Assembly: GCF_023921805.1 (NCBI RefSeq)
Contig: NZ_CP074197.1
Location: forward strand, 1,488,001 to 1,552,000
DNA length: 64,000 nucleotides
From: Ruminococcus sp. FMBCY1
GTDB taxonomy: Bacteria > Bacillota > Clostridia > Oscillospirales > Acutalibacteraceae
Direction of reading: 5' to 3'
The first letter of the stretch is position 1. Each line of letters opens with the position of its first letter. Below are positions 26,830 to 35,235 of this stretch, in pieces. The translations under genes and the position numbers were made by a program. The notes below the pieces were generated by a model. It searched no databases. It saw only the letters and a program-made list of their open reading frames with translations, and was not told the DNA's origin.

Positions 26830-29547
26830 ATGGTAAAGCAGGAATGGAAAAGCCTGTGGCGTAACAAGATACTGATGATTGTATTAGTATTCATCATTGC
26901 AATCCCTGCAATTTACACCACGCTTTTCCTCGGTTCAATGTGGGACCCATACGGCAAACTCGATGAATTGCCTGTCGCAGTGGTAAACCTTGACGAACCG
27001 GTCGAGTATGAGGGCGAAACCCTTAATGTAGGTCAAAAACTTGTTGACAAGCTCAAAGAAGACGGCTCGCTGTGTTTTAACTTTACAGACGCAGACCAAG
27101 CCGAGCGTGGACTTAAAAACGGTACTTACTATATGGTAATCACCGTTCCAAAGAATTTCTCTGAAAACGCTACCACTCTTATGGACACAGTTCCAAAGAA
27201 GATGGAACTTGACTACAAGACAAATCCGGGTACAAATTATATAGCAATGAAAATGAGCGAAACCGCTCTTGAAAAAATCAAGACATCGGTCGCTCAGGAG
27301 GTCACAAAGACCTATGCCGAAACAATCTTTGATAAGATTTCCGAGGCGGGTGACGGTATGAAAGACGCCGCAGACGGTGCAGGCGAAATTTATGACGGCA
27401 CAGAAAAACTTTCGGACGGCAACAAAACTATTTCAGATAATTTAAAAACTTTGTCGGAAGGCACACTTACTTTTAAAGACGGCACAAGCGAACTCAAGGT
27501 TGGTCTTTCATCTTACCTTGACGGTGTAAATCAGCTTTCAGACGGCTCAACTACACTTGCAAACGGTGCTACATCTTTACTTACAGGTGCATTAAAGCTC
27601 AATGACGGCGCAAATTCACTTTCCGACGGTACAAAAACTCTCACATCAGGTACAGCCACTCTTGAGAGCGGCGCAAAAACACTTGAAAGCGGTTTAAAAA
27701 CCTATACAGACGGTGTAAAACAGGCTAATGACGGTGCGGCTGCACTTAACGCAAACAGTTCGGCACTTACAGCCGGCGCACAGCAGCTTACCGCAGGCAA
27801 CGAACAGCTTTCATCAGGCAGTGCGCAAATTCTCGGCGGACTTAATCAGATGAGCAGTACAGTAAAAAGCGGTTTGCCGAGCGAAGATACAATCACACAG
27901 CTTAGCAACGGACTTGATACTTATTCGGCAGCTATCGGCAAGATGAACGATGAATTGCAGAACACTTCACTTCCGAGCGAGGAAGAGCTTGCAGCTCTCA
28001 ATGCTGTTAAAACCGATCTTACAAACAGCCTTACAAACGCAGGCGATAACGCAAAATCACTTTATGTGCTTGCGGCTCAATTGCAGGCAAGCGGCGATTT
28101 ACAGACTGCCGCTCAAGTAAAAGAAATTGCAGACAGCCTTGCGGCAAATGTTACAACAGCAGCAAATGACGCAACAGCAATCGGCGCAGTATTTGAGCAG
28201 GTTACTCCTTCACTTTCAAAGGTAACAGAGCTTAAAAACGGTGTTGCTCAGCTTAACGAAAACAAAGAGCTTGTTCTCGACGGTGCTAAGACAGCCGTAA
28301 ACGGAATGTACAGCGGTCTTGCAAATGTAAGCTACGCACTTGATACTCAGATTATTCCGGGTATGTCAACTCTTGACGGAGGTATTTCACAGGTATCTGA
28401 CGGTGCTAAGTCGCTATCAAGCGGTCTTACATCATACACAAGCGGTGTTGCACAGGTAGGCGGCGGACTTACACAGCTTAACGATAATTCGGCTCAATTA
28501 AATTCAGGTGCAAATCAGCTTTCAAGCGGTGCGAGTCAGCTTTCAAGCGGTGCTAAATCACTTGACAGCGGTGCTGATGAATTAAAGAGCGGTACTAAGA
28601 CTCTTGCAGACGGTACTAAAACTCTTGATGACGGTACAAAAACACTCACAAGCGGTTTTGCTACTCTTACAGCAAACAATTCAAAACTTACAAGCGGTGC
28701 TAATCAGCTTGCCGACGGTGCAGTAACACTTAACGATGGCGCAGGTCAGCTTTACGACGGTTCGATTACACTCGGCAACGGACTTTCAGACCTTAAGGAC
28801 GGTGCAAACACCTTAAAGACAGGTCTTGAAGACGGACAAAAGACAATAGACGAAAACAAGGGCGACGATGCAGTATATGAAATGATTTCAAGCCCTGTAA
28901 AATCAAACGAAACTAAGATTTCAAATGTAGAAAATAACGGTCACGCAATGGCGGCTTATATGATGTGCGTTGGTTTGTGGGTACTTTGTATAGCATTCTG
29001 TATTATGTATCCTCTCACCGAGCACCATGGCACAATCAAGTCAGGTTTCTCTTGGTGGCTAAGCAAAGCAGGCATTGCTTATCTCGTAGCACTTGTTGCC
29101 GCTTATGCAATGATAGGTTCACTCCAGTTGTTCTTACACTTTGAACCTACCGAGCTTTTAAACACATTCCTCGTAGCAGGAATTACCGCAATCGCATTTA
29201 TGTCAATTCTTTACTTCTTCAATGTATGGCTTGGTAAGGTAGGCAGCTTCTTAATGCTTATCTTCATGGTTGTACAGCTTGCAGGTTCTGCAGGTACTTA
29301 CCCAATCGAAATTTCAGGCGACTTCGTTGCTACAATTCACAAGTGGTTGCCATTCAGCTATGCTGTTGACGCATTCAGAGGTACAATTTCAGGTAACGGC
29401 AATATCCTTGAAGTAACAATCGTTCTTCTCTCAATTGCAATTATCTTTACACTCCTCACAATTATGATGTTCAACATCAGAGCAAAGATGATTAAGAATA
29501 ACAAGAAAGGTCTTTACGACTTTATCGAAAAATGCGGTTTAGCTTAA
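26830..29547 (+). CDS. YhgE/Pip-family membrane protein
   Basis: A 905-residue membrane protein of the YhgE/phage-infection-protein family (ABC-2-like membrane domains). One N-terminal membrane helix (about residues 13-32) is followed by an extracytoplasmic domain with AVVNLDEPVEYEGE, then about 400 residues of repeats of the form LxxGAxxLxxG (SDGTKTLTSGTATLESGAKT), and a C-terminal block of about six membrane helices. Family members are linked to phage receptors and type VII secretion. The start ATG at 26830 follows AAAGGAG; an upstream GTG frame covers that site. It is divergent from a TetR gene that likely controls it. Confidence 0.88.
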   Translation: MVKQEWKSLWRNKILMIVLVFIIAIPAIYTTLFLGSMWDPYGKLDELPVAVVNLDEPVEYEGETLNVGQKLVDKLKEDGSLCFNFTDADQAERGLKNGTYYMVITVPKNFSENATTLMDTVPKKMELDYKTNPGTNYIAMKMSETALEKIKTSVAQEVTKTYAETIFDKISEAGDGMKDAADGAGEIYDGTEKLSDGNKTISDNLKTLSEGTLTFKDGTSELKVGLSSYLDGVNQLSDGSTTLANGATSLLTGALKLNDGANSLSDGTKTLTSGTATLESGAKTLESGLKTYTDGVKQANDGAAALNANSSALTAGAQQLTAGNEQLSSGSAQILGGLNQMSSTVKSGLPSEDTITQLSNGLDTYSAAIGKMNDELQNTSLPSEEELAALNAVKTDLTNSLTNAGDNAKSLYVLAAQLQASGDLQTAAQVKEIADSLAANVTTAANDATAIGAVFEQVTPSLSKVTELKNGVAQLNENKELVLDGAKTAVNGMYSGLANVSYALDTQIIPGMSTLDGGISQVSDGAKSLSSGLTSYTSGVAQVGGGLTQLNDNSAQLNSGANQLSSGASQLSSGAKSLDSGADELKSGTKTLADGTKTLDDGTKTLTSGFATLTANNSKLTSGANQLADGAVTLNDGAGQLYDGSITLGNGLSDLKDGANTLKTGLEDGQKTIDENKGDDAVYEMISSPVKSNETKISNVENNGHAMAAYMMCVGLWVLCIAFCIMYPLTEHHGTIKSGFSWWLSKAGIAYLVALVAAYAMIGSLQLFLHFEPTELLNTFLVAGITAIAFMSILYFFNVWLGKVGSFLMLIFMVVQLAGSAGTYPIEISGDFVATIHKWLPFSYAVDAFRGTISGNGNILEVTIVLLSIAIIFTLLTIMMFNIRAKMIKNNKKGLYDFIEKCGLA

Positions 29548-29572
29548 TGCAAAGCTCAAATAAATAAACAGC

Positions 29573-29604
29573 AAAATCCGACTTCATTATGAGGTCGGAT
29601 TTTT
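29573..29604 (+). terminator. Rho-independent terminator
   Basis: AAAATCCGACTTC and GAGGTCGGATTTT around a short loop, with T-run TTTTTG. It ends the YhgE/Pip gene. Confidence 0.88.
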
Positions 29605-29652
29605 GCTGTTTAACATAGAATTATTTTTTACGATTTTTATTCAAAGTGTAAG

Positions 29653-30216
29653 AAAATTATGGTTTAGCGGAGTGTCGGTCGGGCATTGAAATTTAGCTAA
29701 CGCTAAATTATCCTCCCAAAAACAAAAAAGTTTACTCAATTTTTTCAAAAATTGCGGGTTTGGGCAGCGCCCATAAATACTTTCCGCTTACGCAATCTGA
29801 CGATAGCCAAACAGCGAGCTGTTTGGCGGCTTGAGCGCAACGGCGAATGCCCTTAAATGCGATAGCAACAAAAAGAAAAGCTACGCTACTAAAACTACTA
29901 ATTTGCCACTTTTTAAGGGCAAATTAGCCACACACGCAAACTTTTGCATCCTTTATATTATCTTTTCTCTAAGACCGCTAAAGTGTGACTTTCTTACTTT
30001 CTGCCACTTATTAATCTTGACTTTTGTTTTATTTTAAGGTCTTGAACAATCTAAGGTTTATTTATCCTATGATATAAATTCAACCATTTGTTTTTATTAA
30101 AAATCAGTGTGTTTTTAATGTTTTATGGGCTCTGCCCAAACCCGCAACCCTTTAAAAAGGGTTGACCTAAATTTTGAATTTATTATACTAAACTTTATGT
30201 GGCAAACCATAATTTA
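29653..30216. repeat. Long inverted-repeat element, copy B (MITE-like)
   Basis: A 564-bp non-coding element with outer ends AAATTATGGTTTAGC and GGCAAACCATAATTTA, inner ends GCGGGTTTGGGCAGCGCCC (29754) and GGGCTCTGCCCAAACCCGC (30127), and a hairpin AACCCTTTAAAAAGGGTT beside the right end. The left 125 bp are nearly identical to copy A at 11926. A palindromic module (CCAAACAGCGAGCTGTTTGG) lies at 29789-29872. The centre (29880-30110) is unique to this copy and contains a stem CTAATTTGCC / GGCAAATTAG. It fills nearly all of the 700-bp gap between YhgE/Pip and hydF; no credible gene is inside. Confidence 0.75.
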
Positions 30217-30253
30217 CTCCACAAAAGCATATAACTTTTGTGAGGTCGTTTCA

Positions 30254-31435
30254 TCATATTTTATTTACAAACAAACTGCCATTAAAAATTCCACGCATAT
30301 ATGAAATTGCTATGCCGTAGTTTGTAAACGGTACGCCTGCGTTTTCGGCTTTTTGTCTGCGGCTGTCAACTTCTTTTTCGTTAAGCATACAGCCGCCGCA
30401 ATGTATTACAAGTTTATATTTTGTAAGGTCAGAGGGAAAATCTCTGCCCGAGCTTGTTTCTGTTTTTATGCTCTTACCCGTGTATTTTCTTAAAAGCCGT
30501 GGAAGTTTTACCGTGCCAATATCATCGCATTGGCGGTGGTGAGTACATCCCTCGCTTATAAGAATCGTGTCACCGTCACAAAGCGAATCTATAGCTTTTG
30601 CACCCTTTGCGGCAGTGTCAAGCACGCCCTTATACCTTGCCATAAGAATTGAAAAAGAAGTAAGTCTGATGTCTTTCGGGGTGAGTTTTGCGATTGCCGC
30701 AAAAGCCTGACTGTCGGTAATTACAAGCGACGGCTTTTGGGCAAGCGAGTTCAAAGTCTGTTCAAATTCGCTGTCCCTCGTTACAACGGCGATTGCGCCC
30801 GAATCGAGAATTTCCCGTATTACCATTTGCTGTGGCAAAATTATTCTGCCTTTTGGCGCAGCCTTGTCTATCGGCACAACAAGCACTACCGTATCACCTG
30901 CGCTAATTAAATCCGAGCAAAGCGTTCTCTGCTCTCTGTCGGATTTTAACAGGCTTGCTATTCTTTCTTTCAACTCAAAAACACCTGTATTTTGTTCTGC
31001 GCTTACAAGCATTCCGTCATCTGTATGCGGTGGATTTTTCAGCAAATCAGCCTTGTTATAAGCCACAACATACGGTATGTTTTTCTGTTCAAACAGATTT
31101 ATAAGTTCAGAATCTGCCGCTGTTTTTCCCATCGAACCGTCAACCACAAGCACTGCAATATCCGTTCCGTCAAGCACTTGTCTTGCCTTTTCAATCCGCA
31201 TTTCACCAAGACTGCCCTCATCGTCAATACCCGGTGTATCAATTATTACAACAGGACCGAGCGGCAACAGTTCCATAGCTTTCATTACAGGGTCCGTAGT
31301 AGTGCCCTTAATATCGGATACAACCGACAAATTCTGCCCCGTAACCGCATTTACAAGGCTTGATTTTCCTGCATTGCGCTTGCCGAAAAATGCAATATGC
31401 ACCCTCTCGGCAAGCGGAGTATCATTAAGTCCCAT
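30254..31435 (-). CDS. hydF: [FeFe]-hydrogenase maturation GTPase HydF
   Basis: Scaffold on which the diiron part of the H-cluster is assembled. The N-terminal GTPase domain shows GKRNAGKSSLVNA (P-loop), IKGTTTDPV (G2), DTPGIDDEG (G3) and NKADLL (G4). The C-terminal domain has the [4Fe-4S] ligands CTHH and CGGCMLN in the CxH-x~50-CxxC pattern. It has 393 residues from the ATG at 31433-31435, after AGAGGTG; a GTG within that site is rejected. It is the last gene of hydE-hydG-hydF, 9 bp after hydG. Confidence 0.96.
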   Translation of the reverse strand: MGLNDTPLAERVHIAFFGKRNAGKSSLVNAVTGQNLSVVSDIKGTTTDPVMKAMELLPLGPVVIIDTPGIDDEGSLGEMRIEKARQVLDGTDIAVLVVDGSMGKTAADSELINLFEQKNIPYVVAYNKADLLKNPPHTDDGMLVSAEQNTGVFELKERIASLLKSDREQRTLCSDLISAGDTVVLVVPIDKAAPKGRIILPQQMVIREILDSGAIAVVTRDSEFEQTLNSLAQKPSLVITDSQAFAAIAKLTPKDIRLTSFSILMARYKGVLDTAAKGAKAIDSLCDGDTILISEGCTHHRQCDDIGTVKLPRLLRKYTGKSIKTETSSGRDFPSDLTKYKLVIHCGGCMLNEKEVDSRRQKAENAGVPFTNYGIAISYMRGIFNGSLFVNKI

Positions 31436-31444
31436 AAGCACCTC

Positions 31445-32863
31445 TTAAAAACGAAAATCCCGACTGCCGTTTTCTATCTCTGCAATGTGTTGTGCGGCAA
31501 TTTTTCTTACTTTTTCATTGGGAATTTTCAAAAGCTCTTTTTCAATCAGCTTTTCTCCGATTTTTCTTGTGTCCTCGCTTGCATAGTCCATAAGATACTC
31601 CTTAAGCGTCATAAGCGCATTTGGATGACAGCAGTTTTGAATCTGACCGCTTTTGCAAAGCGACATAAATCTGTCGCCCGTCCTGCCCTCACGATAACAA
31701 GCCGTGCAGAATGACGGGATATAGCCAAGGCTTATTAGCCAATTTACAACCTCGTCAAGCGTACGATTGTCCGACACATCAAATTGAGCCGTATTCTCGT
31801 CCTCTTTTTCGGGTTCGGCATAACCGCCAACGCTTGTGCAGGACGCACCGCTGATTTGCGACACACCGAGTCTTATTACCTTTTCACGCACCGCCTTACT
31901 CTCTCTGGTCGAAATAATCATACCCGTGTACGGTACGGAAATTCTTATCAGTGCGCAAATTTTCGCAAAAGTTTCATCATCTATTCCGTTGTCAAATGAG
32001 TCTGGATCTATATCGTCTGCGTGCTTAATTCGTGGGACGCTGATTGTATGCGGACCTACTCCGTGAACCGCCTCAAGATGCTCTGCGTGCATTAAAAGTC
32101 CCGCAAATTCATAGCGGTAAAGTTCCAATCCAAACAGCACGCCAATTCCCACATCGTCAATTCCTCCCTGCATTGCCCTGTCCATTGCCTCGGTATGGTA
32201 ATCGTAATTATGTTTCGGACCTGTGGGGTGGAGCTCTTCGTAGCTCTTTTTGTTGTAAGTTTCCTGAAAAAGAATATAAGTTCCTATGCCGGCATCCTTT
32301 AGCTTTCTGTAATTTTCAACCGTGGTGGCGGCAATATTTACATTAACTCGTCTGATTGCGCCGTTTTTATGGTTAATTGAATAAATCGTCTTTATGCACT
32401 CAAGAATGTACTCAATCGGATTGTTTACGGGGTCTTCGCCCGCTTCAATCGCAAGCCTTTTGTGCCCCATATCCTGCAATGCGATAACCTCGCTCTTCAC
32501 TTCTTCCTGCGTAAGTTTTTTACGACAGATATGTTTATTTTTAAGATGATACGGGCAGTAAACACAACCGTTTACACAATAATTTGAAAGATAAAGAGGG
32601 GCAAACATAACGATTCTGTCGCCGTAAAAATCTTTTTTTATCTGCTCGGCAAGGTCATAAATTTTTGCAATTCTTTCGCTGTCCTCGCACGCAAGCAATA
32701 CGCTTGCCTCCCTGTGGTCAAGTCCTTTTCTAAGCCTTGCCTTGTCGATGATTTTGTCTATGAGTGCAAGGTTATCTTTGTTTTCGTCTGCATATTTTAG
32801 GGTGTCGAGAATTTCACCGTCGTTAATAAATTCCTCTGCTTTAAGAGATTTTTTGTCATACAT
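31445..32863 (-). CDS. hydG: [FeFe]-hydrogenase maturase HydG (tyrosine lyase, radical SAM)
   Basis: Radical SAM enzyme that splits tyrosine to give the CO and CN ligands of the H-cluster. The SAM cluster motif is CVNGCVYC (Cx3Cx2C, about residues 92-99), and the C-terminal auxiliary cluster motif CTACYREGRTGDRFMSLCK fits Cx2Cx22C with the final C in NCCHP. It has 472 residues from the ATG at 32861-32863, which follows GGAAAGGAAA; an upstream TTG frame overlaps that site. It is cotranscribed with hydE (24 bp) and hydF. Confidence 0.95.
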   Translation of the reverse strand: MYDKKSLKAEEFINDGEILDTLKYADENKDNLALIDKIIDKARLRKGLDHREASVLLACEDSERIAKIYDLAEQIKKDFYGDRIVMFAPLYLSNYCVNGCVYCPYHLKNKHICRKKLTQEEVKSEVIALQDMGHKRLAIEAGEDPVNNPIEYILECIKTIYSINHKNGAIRRVNVNIAATTVENYRKLKDAGIGTYILFQETYNKKSYEELHPTGPKHNYDYHTEAMDRAMQGGIDDVGIGVLFGLELYRYEFAGLLMHAEHLEAVHGVGPHTISVPRIKHADDIDPDSFDNGIDDETFAKICALIRISVPYTGMIISTRESKAVREKVIRLGVSQISGASCTSVGGYAEPEKEDENTAQFDVSDNRTLDEVVNWLISLGYIPSFCTACYREGRTGDRFMSLCKSGQIQNCCHPNALMTLKEYLMDYASEDTRKIGEKLIEKELLKIPNEKVRKIAAQHIAEIENGSRDFRF

Positions 32864-32887
32864 TTCATATTTCCTTTCCTGTCGCAA

Positions 32888-33934
32888 CTAAGGAGCAATA
32901 TAATTTCCCACATCGGTCACAACTTCGTAGCCGATTGACTTCATTCTGTTTTTCATACAACTTATGCACAGCGCCGACTCGTCACCCGTACAAATTTTAT
33001 TATCGTACAGAGAATAATCCTTTCTGTGCTCAAGCGGAGAAAGGTTTGGCATAACCACATTTGCGCCGTGCAGTATTCCCTTTTCCCTGCCGTTGATGTC
33101 CGCCGTACCGAGTGCGGTTGTTGACGGCAGCAGTACGCTCGGCAACAGCAGTCTTATTATTGAGATGAGCATAAGGCAAAGCCGCACACTGCCTGTAGGC
33201 TGCTTGGCAAACGGCGTGTCTTTATGCGGAATAAACGGGCCTATACCGCACATCTGCGGATTGAGGTTTTTTATAAAAATCAGATCATCCGCAAGATTTT
33301 CGGCGGTCTGAAAAGGCGAACCGACCATAAAACCTGCACCTGTCTGATAACCTATTTTTTTAAGATTGTACAGGCAATCGAGCCTGTTTTGATGCGACAT
33401 ATTGTCAGGGTGTAATTTTTCGTAATGCTCTTTGTCTGCCGTTTCGTGACGAAGAAGATATCGGTCTGCACCCGAATCAAACAGTCTTTTGTAACTTTCG
33501 TAACTGCGTTCGCCGAGAGAAAGCGTTACTGCGCAGTCGGGATATTTTTGCTTGATTTTTTGCACAATATCGCACATAACATCATCGGTAAAATATCCGT
33601 CCTCTCCGCCCTGCAAAACAAAGGTGCGAAAACCGAGCGGGTAGCCTGTATCGCAGCACTGCAAAATCTGCTCTTTTGAGAGGCGGTAACGAACGGCATC
33701 TGCATTTGACCTGCGTATACCGCAGTAAAGGCAGTCATTTTTACAAATACTTGAAATCTCAATCAAACCACGGATATACACCTTGTTACCGTAGTATTTT
33801 TGTGCCGTCTGCTGTGCCTTTTTGCGCAGGTACTCAAGTTCTTCGTCTGTAACAGTATTTATTAATGCTGTAAACTCTGCTCTGTCTGCATTGTGATAGG
33901 CGTAGAGCTTATCTATAATTTCATAATTTTTCAT
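32888..33934 (-). CDS. hydE: [FeFe]-hydrogenase maturase HydE (radical SAM)
   Basis: Radical SAM enzyme of H-cluster assembly. The motif is CKNDCLYCGIRR (Cx3Cx2C, about residues 49-60); VLQGGEDGYF and GFMVGSPFQT are typical HydE/BioB-like segments. The start is placed at MKNYEIIDKL (33934), which matches the usual N-terminus of the family; an ATG at 33973 would add 13 residues and neither site has a strong Shine-Dalgarno sequence. A C-terminal Cys trio (CISC plus an earlier Cys in CTGDES) could bind a second cluster, as in some HydE. It is the first gene of the maturase operon. Confidence 0.92.
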   Translation of the reverse strand: MKNYEIIDKLYAYHNADRAEFTALINTVTDEELEYLRKKAQQTAQKYYGNKVYIRGLIEISSICKNDCLYCGIRRSNADAVRYRLSKEQILQCCDTGYPLGFRTFVLQGGEDGYFTDDVMCDIVQKIKQKYPDCAVTLSLGERSYESYKRLFDSGADRYLLRHETADKEHYEKLHPDNMSHQNRLDCLYNLKKIGYQTGAGFMVGSPFQTAENLADDLIFIKNLNPQMCGIGPFIPHKDTPFAKQPTGSVRLCLMLISIIRLLLPSVLLPSTTALGTADINGREKGILHGANVVMPNLSPLEHRKDYSLYDNKICTGDESALCISCMKNRMKSIGYEVVTDVGNYIAP

Positions 33935-34007
33935 ATTCTTTAATAAAACGCTGTACGGGTAATACTTTTGCATTGCCTGTTGGGATTTGGTTTGGAGTAA
34001 AGATTAA

Positions 34008-34083
34008 ATAATTTTTAAAATTTAGGTCAAGCCTTTAAAAAGGTTGACCAAACTTTTATAATTTTGTAAAAAGTATGGTTTAT
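34008..34083. repeat. Palindromic GGTTGACC repeat copy
   Basis: A palindrome reading TTTAGGTCAAGCCTTT / AAAAGGTTGACCAAAC flanked by ATTTTTAAAAT and TTTTATAATT, then TATGGTTTATT. It is the same unit as the right-end hairpin of the long elements. Confidence 0.6.
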
Positions 34084-34120
34084 TAAAACGCAACTCATCT
34101 GCATCAAAAATATTCTTTTA

Positions 34121-34151
34121 AAAATCGGCAGGAACAAAATTCCTGCCGACA
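34121..34151 (-). terminator. Rho-independent terminator
   Basis: TCGGCAGGAA and TTCCTGCCGA, followed on the minus strand by TTTTTAAAA. It ends the unit containing the TPM remnant and possibly the SPFH genes. Confidence 0.85.
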
Positions 34152-34210
34152 GTTTGTAAAAATTCTGATTTTGTTCTTAAGCCGATATAAAGAACACCGT
34201 TGTTGCAAAT

Positions 34211-34650
34211 TTAAAAATGTCTGCCACCGCCGCCGTGTGATGAATGACTTGAACGGTGACTGCTGCTGCTCCTGTGACTTCTGTGCGACGACGAGCTTGA
34301 GCTTGAATTCGACACGGTAGTATAAGTCACATTTTTGTATAAAAACTGATCTCTGCTTTCCGTAAGGTTAAGCGAGCTGTTTTTAGCAAGGTCATAACTC
34401 GCACCCTTGCCGTTTTTGCCGTAAGCGTAACGAACGCCCAGACTGACAAGAAATCCTGCCAAGCCGCCCATCAGCATAAACACTATACCGTAGAGAAAGC
34501 CTTTTATAACCTTCTCAAGCGGAGTAAGCTGTGCTTCAATTATATTGCTGTAGCTTGCGTCTTTGCTTGTATCTACACCCGCATTATAGTATTGCTCAAC
34601 CGTTTCGATAAATTCATCGCAAGCGCCGTCATAGTCGCCGCTTCTGAACA
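34211..34650 (-). pseudogene. C-terminal remnant of a TPM-domain membrane protein
   Basis: Reading on from the stop at 34667, the frame gives SGDYDGACDEFIETVEQYY, a membrane segment (GFLYGIVFMLMGGLAGFLVS), SLNLTESRDQFLYKNVTYT and a Ser/His-rich tail ending GGGGRHF. This is the C-terminal end expected of a TPM-domain (phosphatase-like) exported protein. The signal peptide and most of the TPM domain are missing. The remnant is joined to a broken zinc-ribbon gene, so a deletion probably fused the two. An internal ATG at 34483 opens a 90-residue ORF that is unlikely to be functional. Confidence 0.7.
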
Positions 34651-35213
34651 GGTCATAATACGAAGTTTAGGTATATCGTCTGTCACCGGATTTCCAGTGC
34701 CTGTACTTTTTGCCCCTTGCCGTCATATGAGAATCCTGTTGAGTATCTATGTACCAATATGGGAAATATACTCCTGTCATTTTCTCAATATTTGAGTCGC
34801 TTAAAAAATCTTTGGGCAAAAACTTTTTACCTTTTGTTTTATCCCATAAAAGCTGAAACAGCTTGTTCTCGTGACAACTTAAACGGAATAATTCTGTCGG
34901 GTCTGAAATCTCCCGACAATCTGCCCTTGAGCACAACAGGATTGTGGCAGTAAAAGCAGGTTGTTGCCGCTGTAGATGAAGTGGTAACAACCTCTGCGCC
35001 GCAGGAATCGCAATGGAACACATAACCGTCGTGCAATTCCTCTTTAAATTCCTGTTGGCTGTCAGCACCGCTTTATTCCCTTTCGGCGTAAATTTGCTGA
35101 ATCTTCTCCGGAGAAAACTCCGAAAGACAGTATTCACAGCAAAATCTTTGCCTTTGCGGGTTAAAAGTAAGCGGTGCCGCACAGGATGGGCAGTTATAAT
35201 TGACTGTACCCAT
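34640..35213 (-). pseudogene. Broken TFIIB-type zinc-ribbon protein gene
   Basis: From the ATG at 35211-35213 the frame gives MGTVNYNCPSCAAPLTFN and CCEYCLSEFSP, then an in-frame TAA at 35073-35075. The same frame resumes with HCDSCGAEVV and TCFYCHNPVVL to AVSAFMG, stops at 34839, and the homologous reading continues one base shifted as LLWDKTKGKKFLPKDF, GVYFPYWYID and TWRSGD-like HWKSGDRRYT, with another TAA at 34667. Two stops and one frameshift mark decay. The stops are TAA, which argues against recoding. Confidence 0.75.
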
Positions 35214-35235
35214 TTATTGCCTTATCCCTCTTAAA

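Noticed and set aside
27400-28850. Regularly spaced similar units that could suggest a CRISPR or tandem DNA repeat
   Set aside because: They encode the LxxGAxxLxxG protein repeats of the YhgE/Pip protein; the DNA units vary and there are no spacers. No CRISPR array is present in the window.
35073-35075. Recoded stop (selenocysteine or read-through) in the zinc-ribbon gene
   Set aside because: The stops are TAA, a frameshift also follows, and no recoding structure is visible; decay is simpler.
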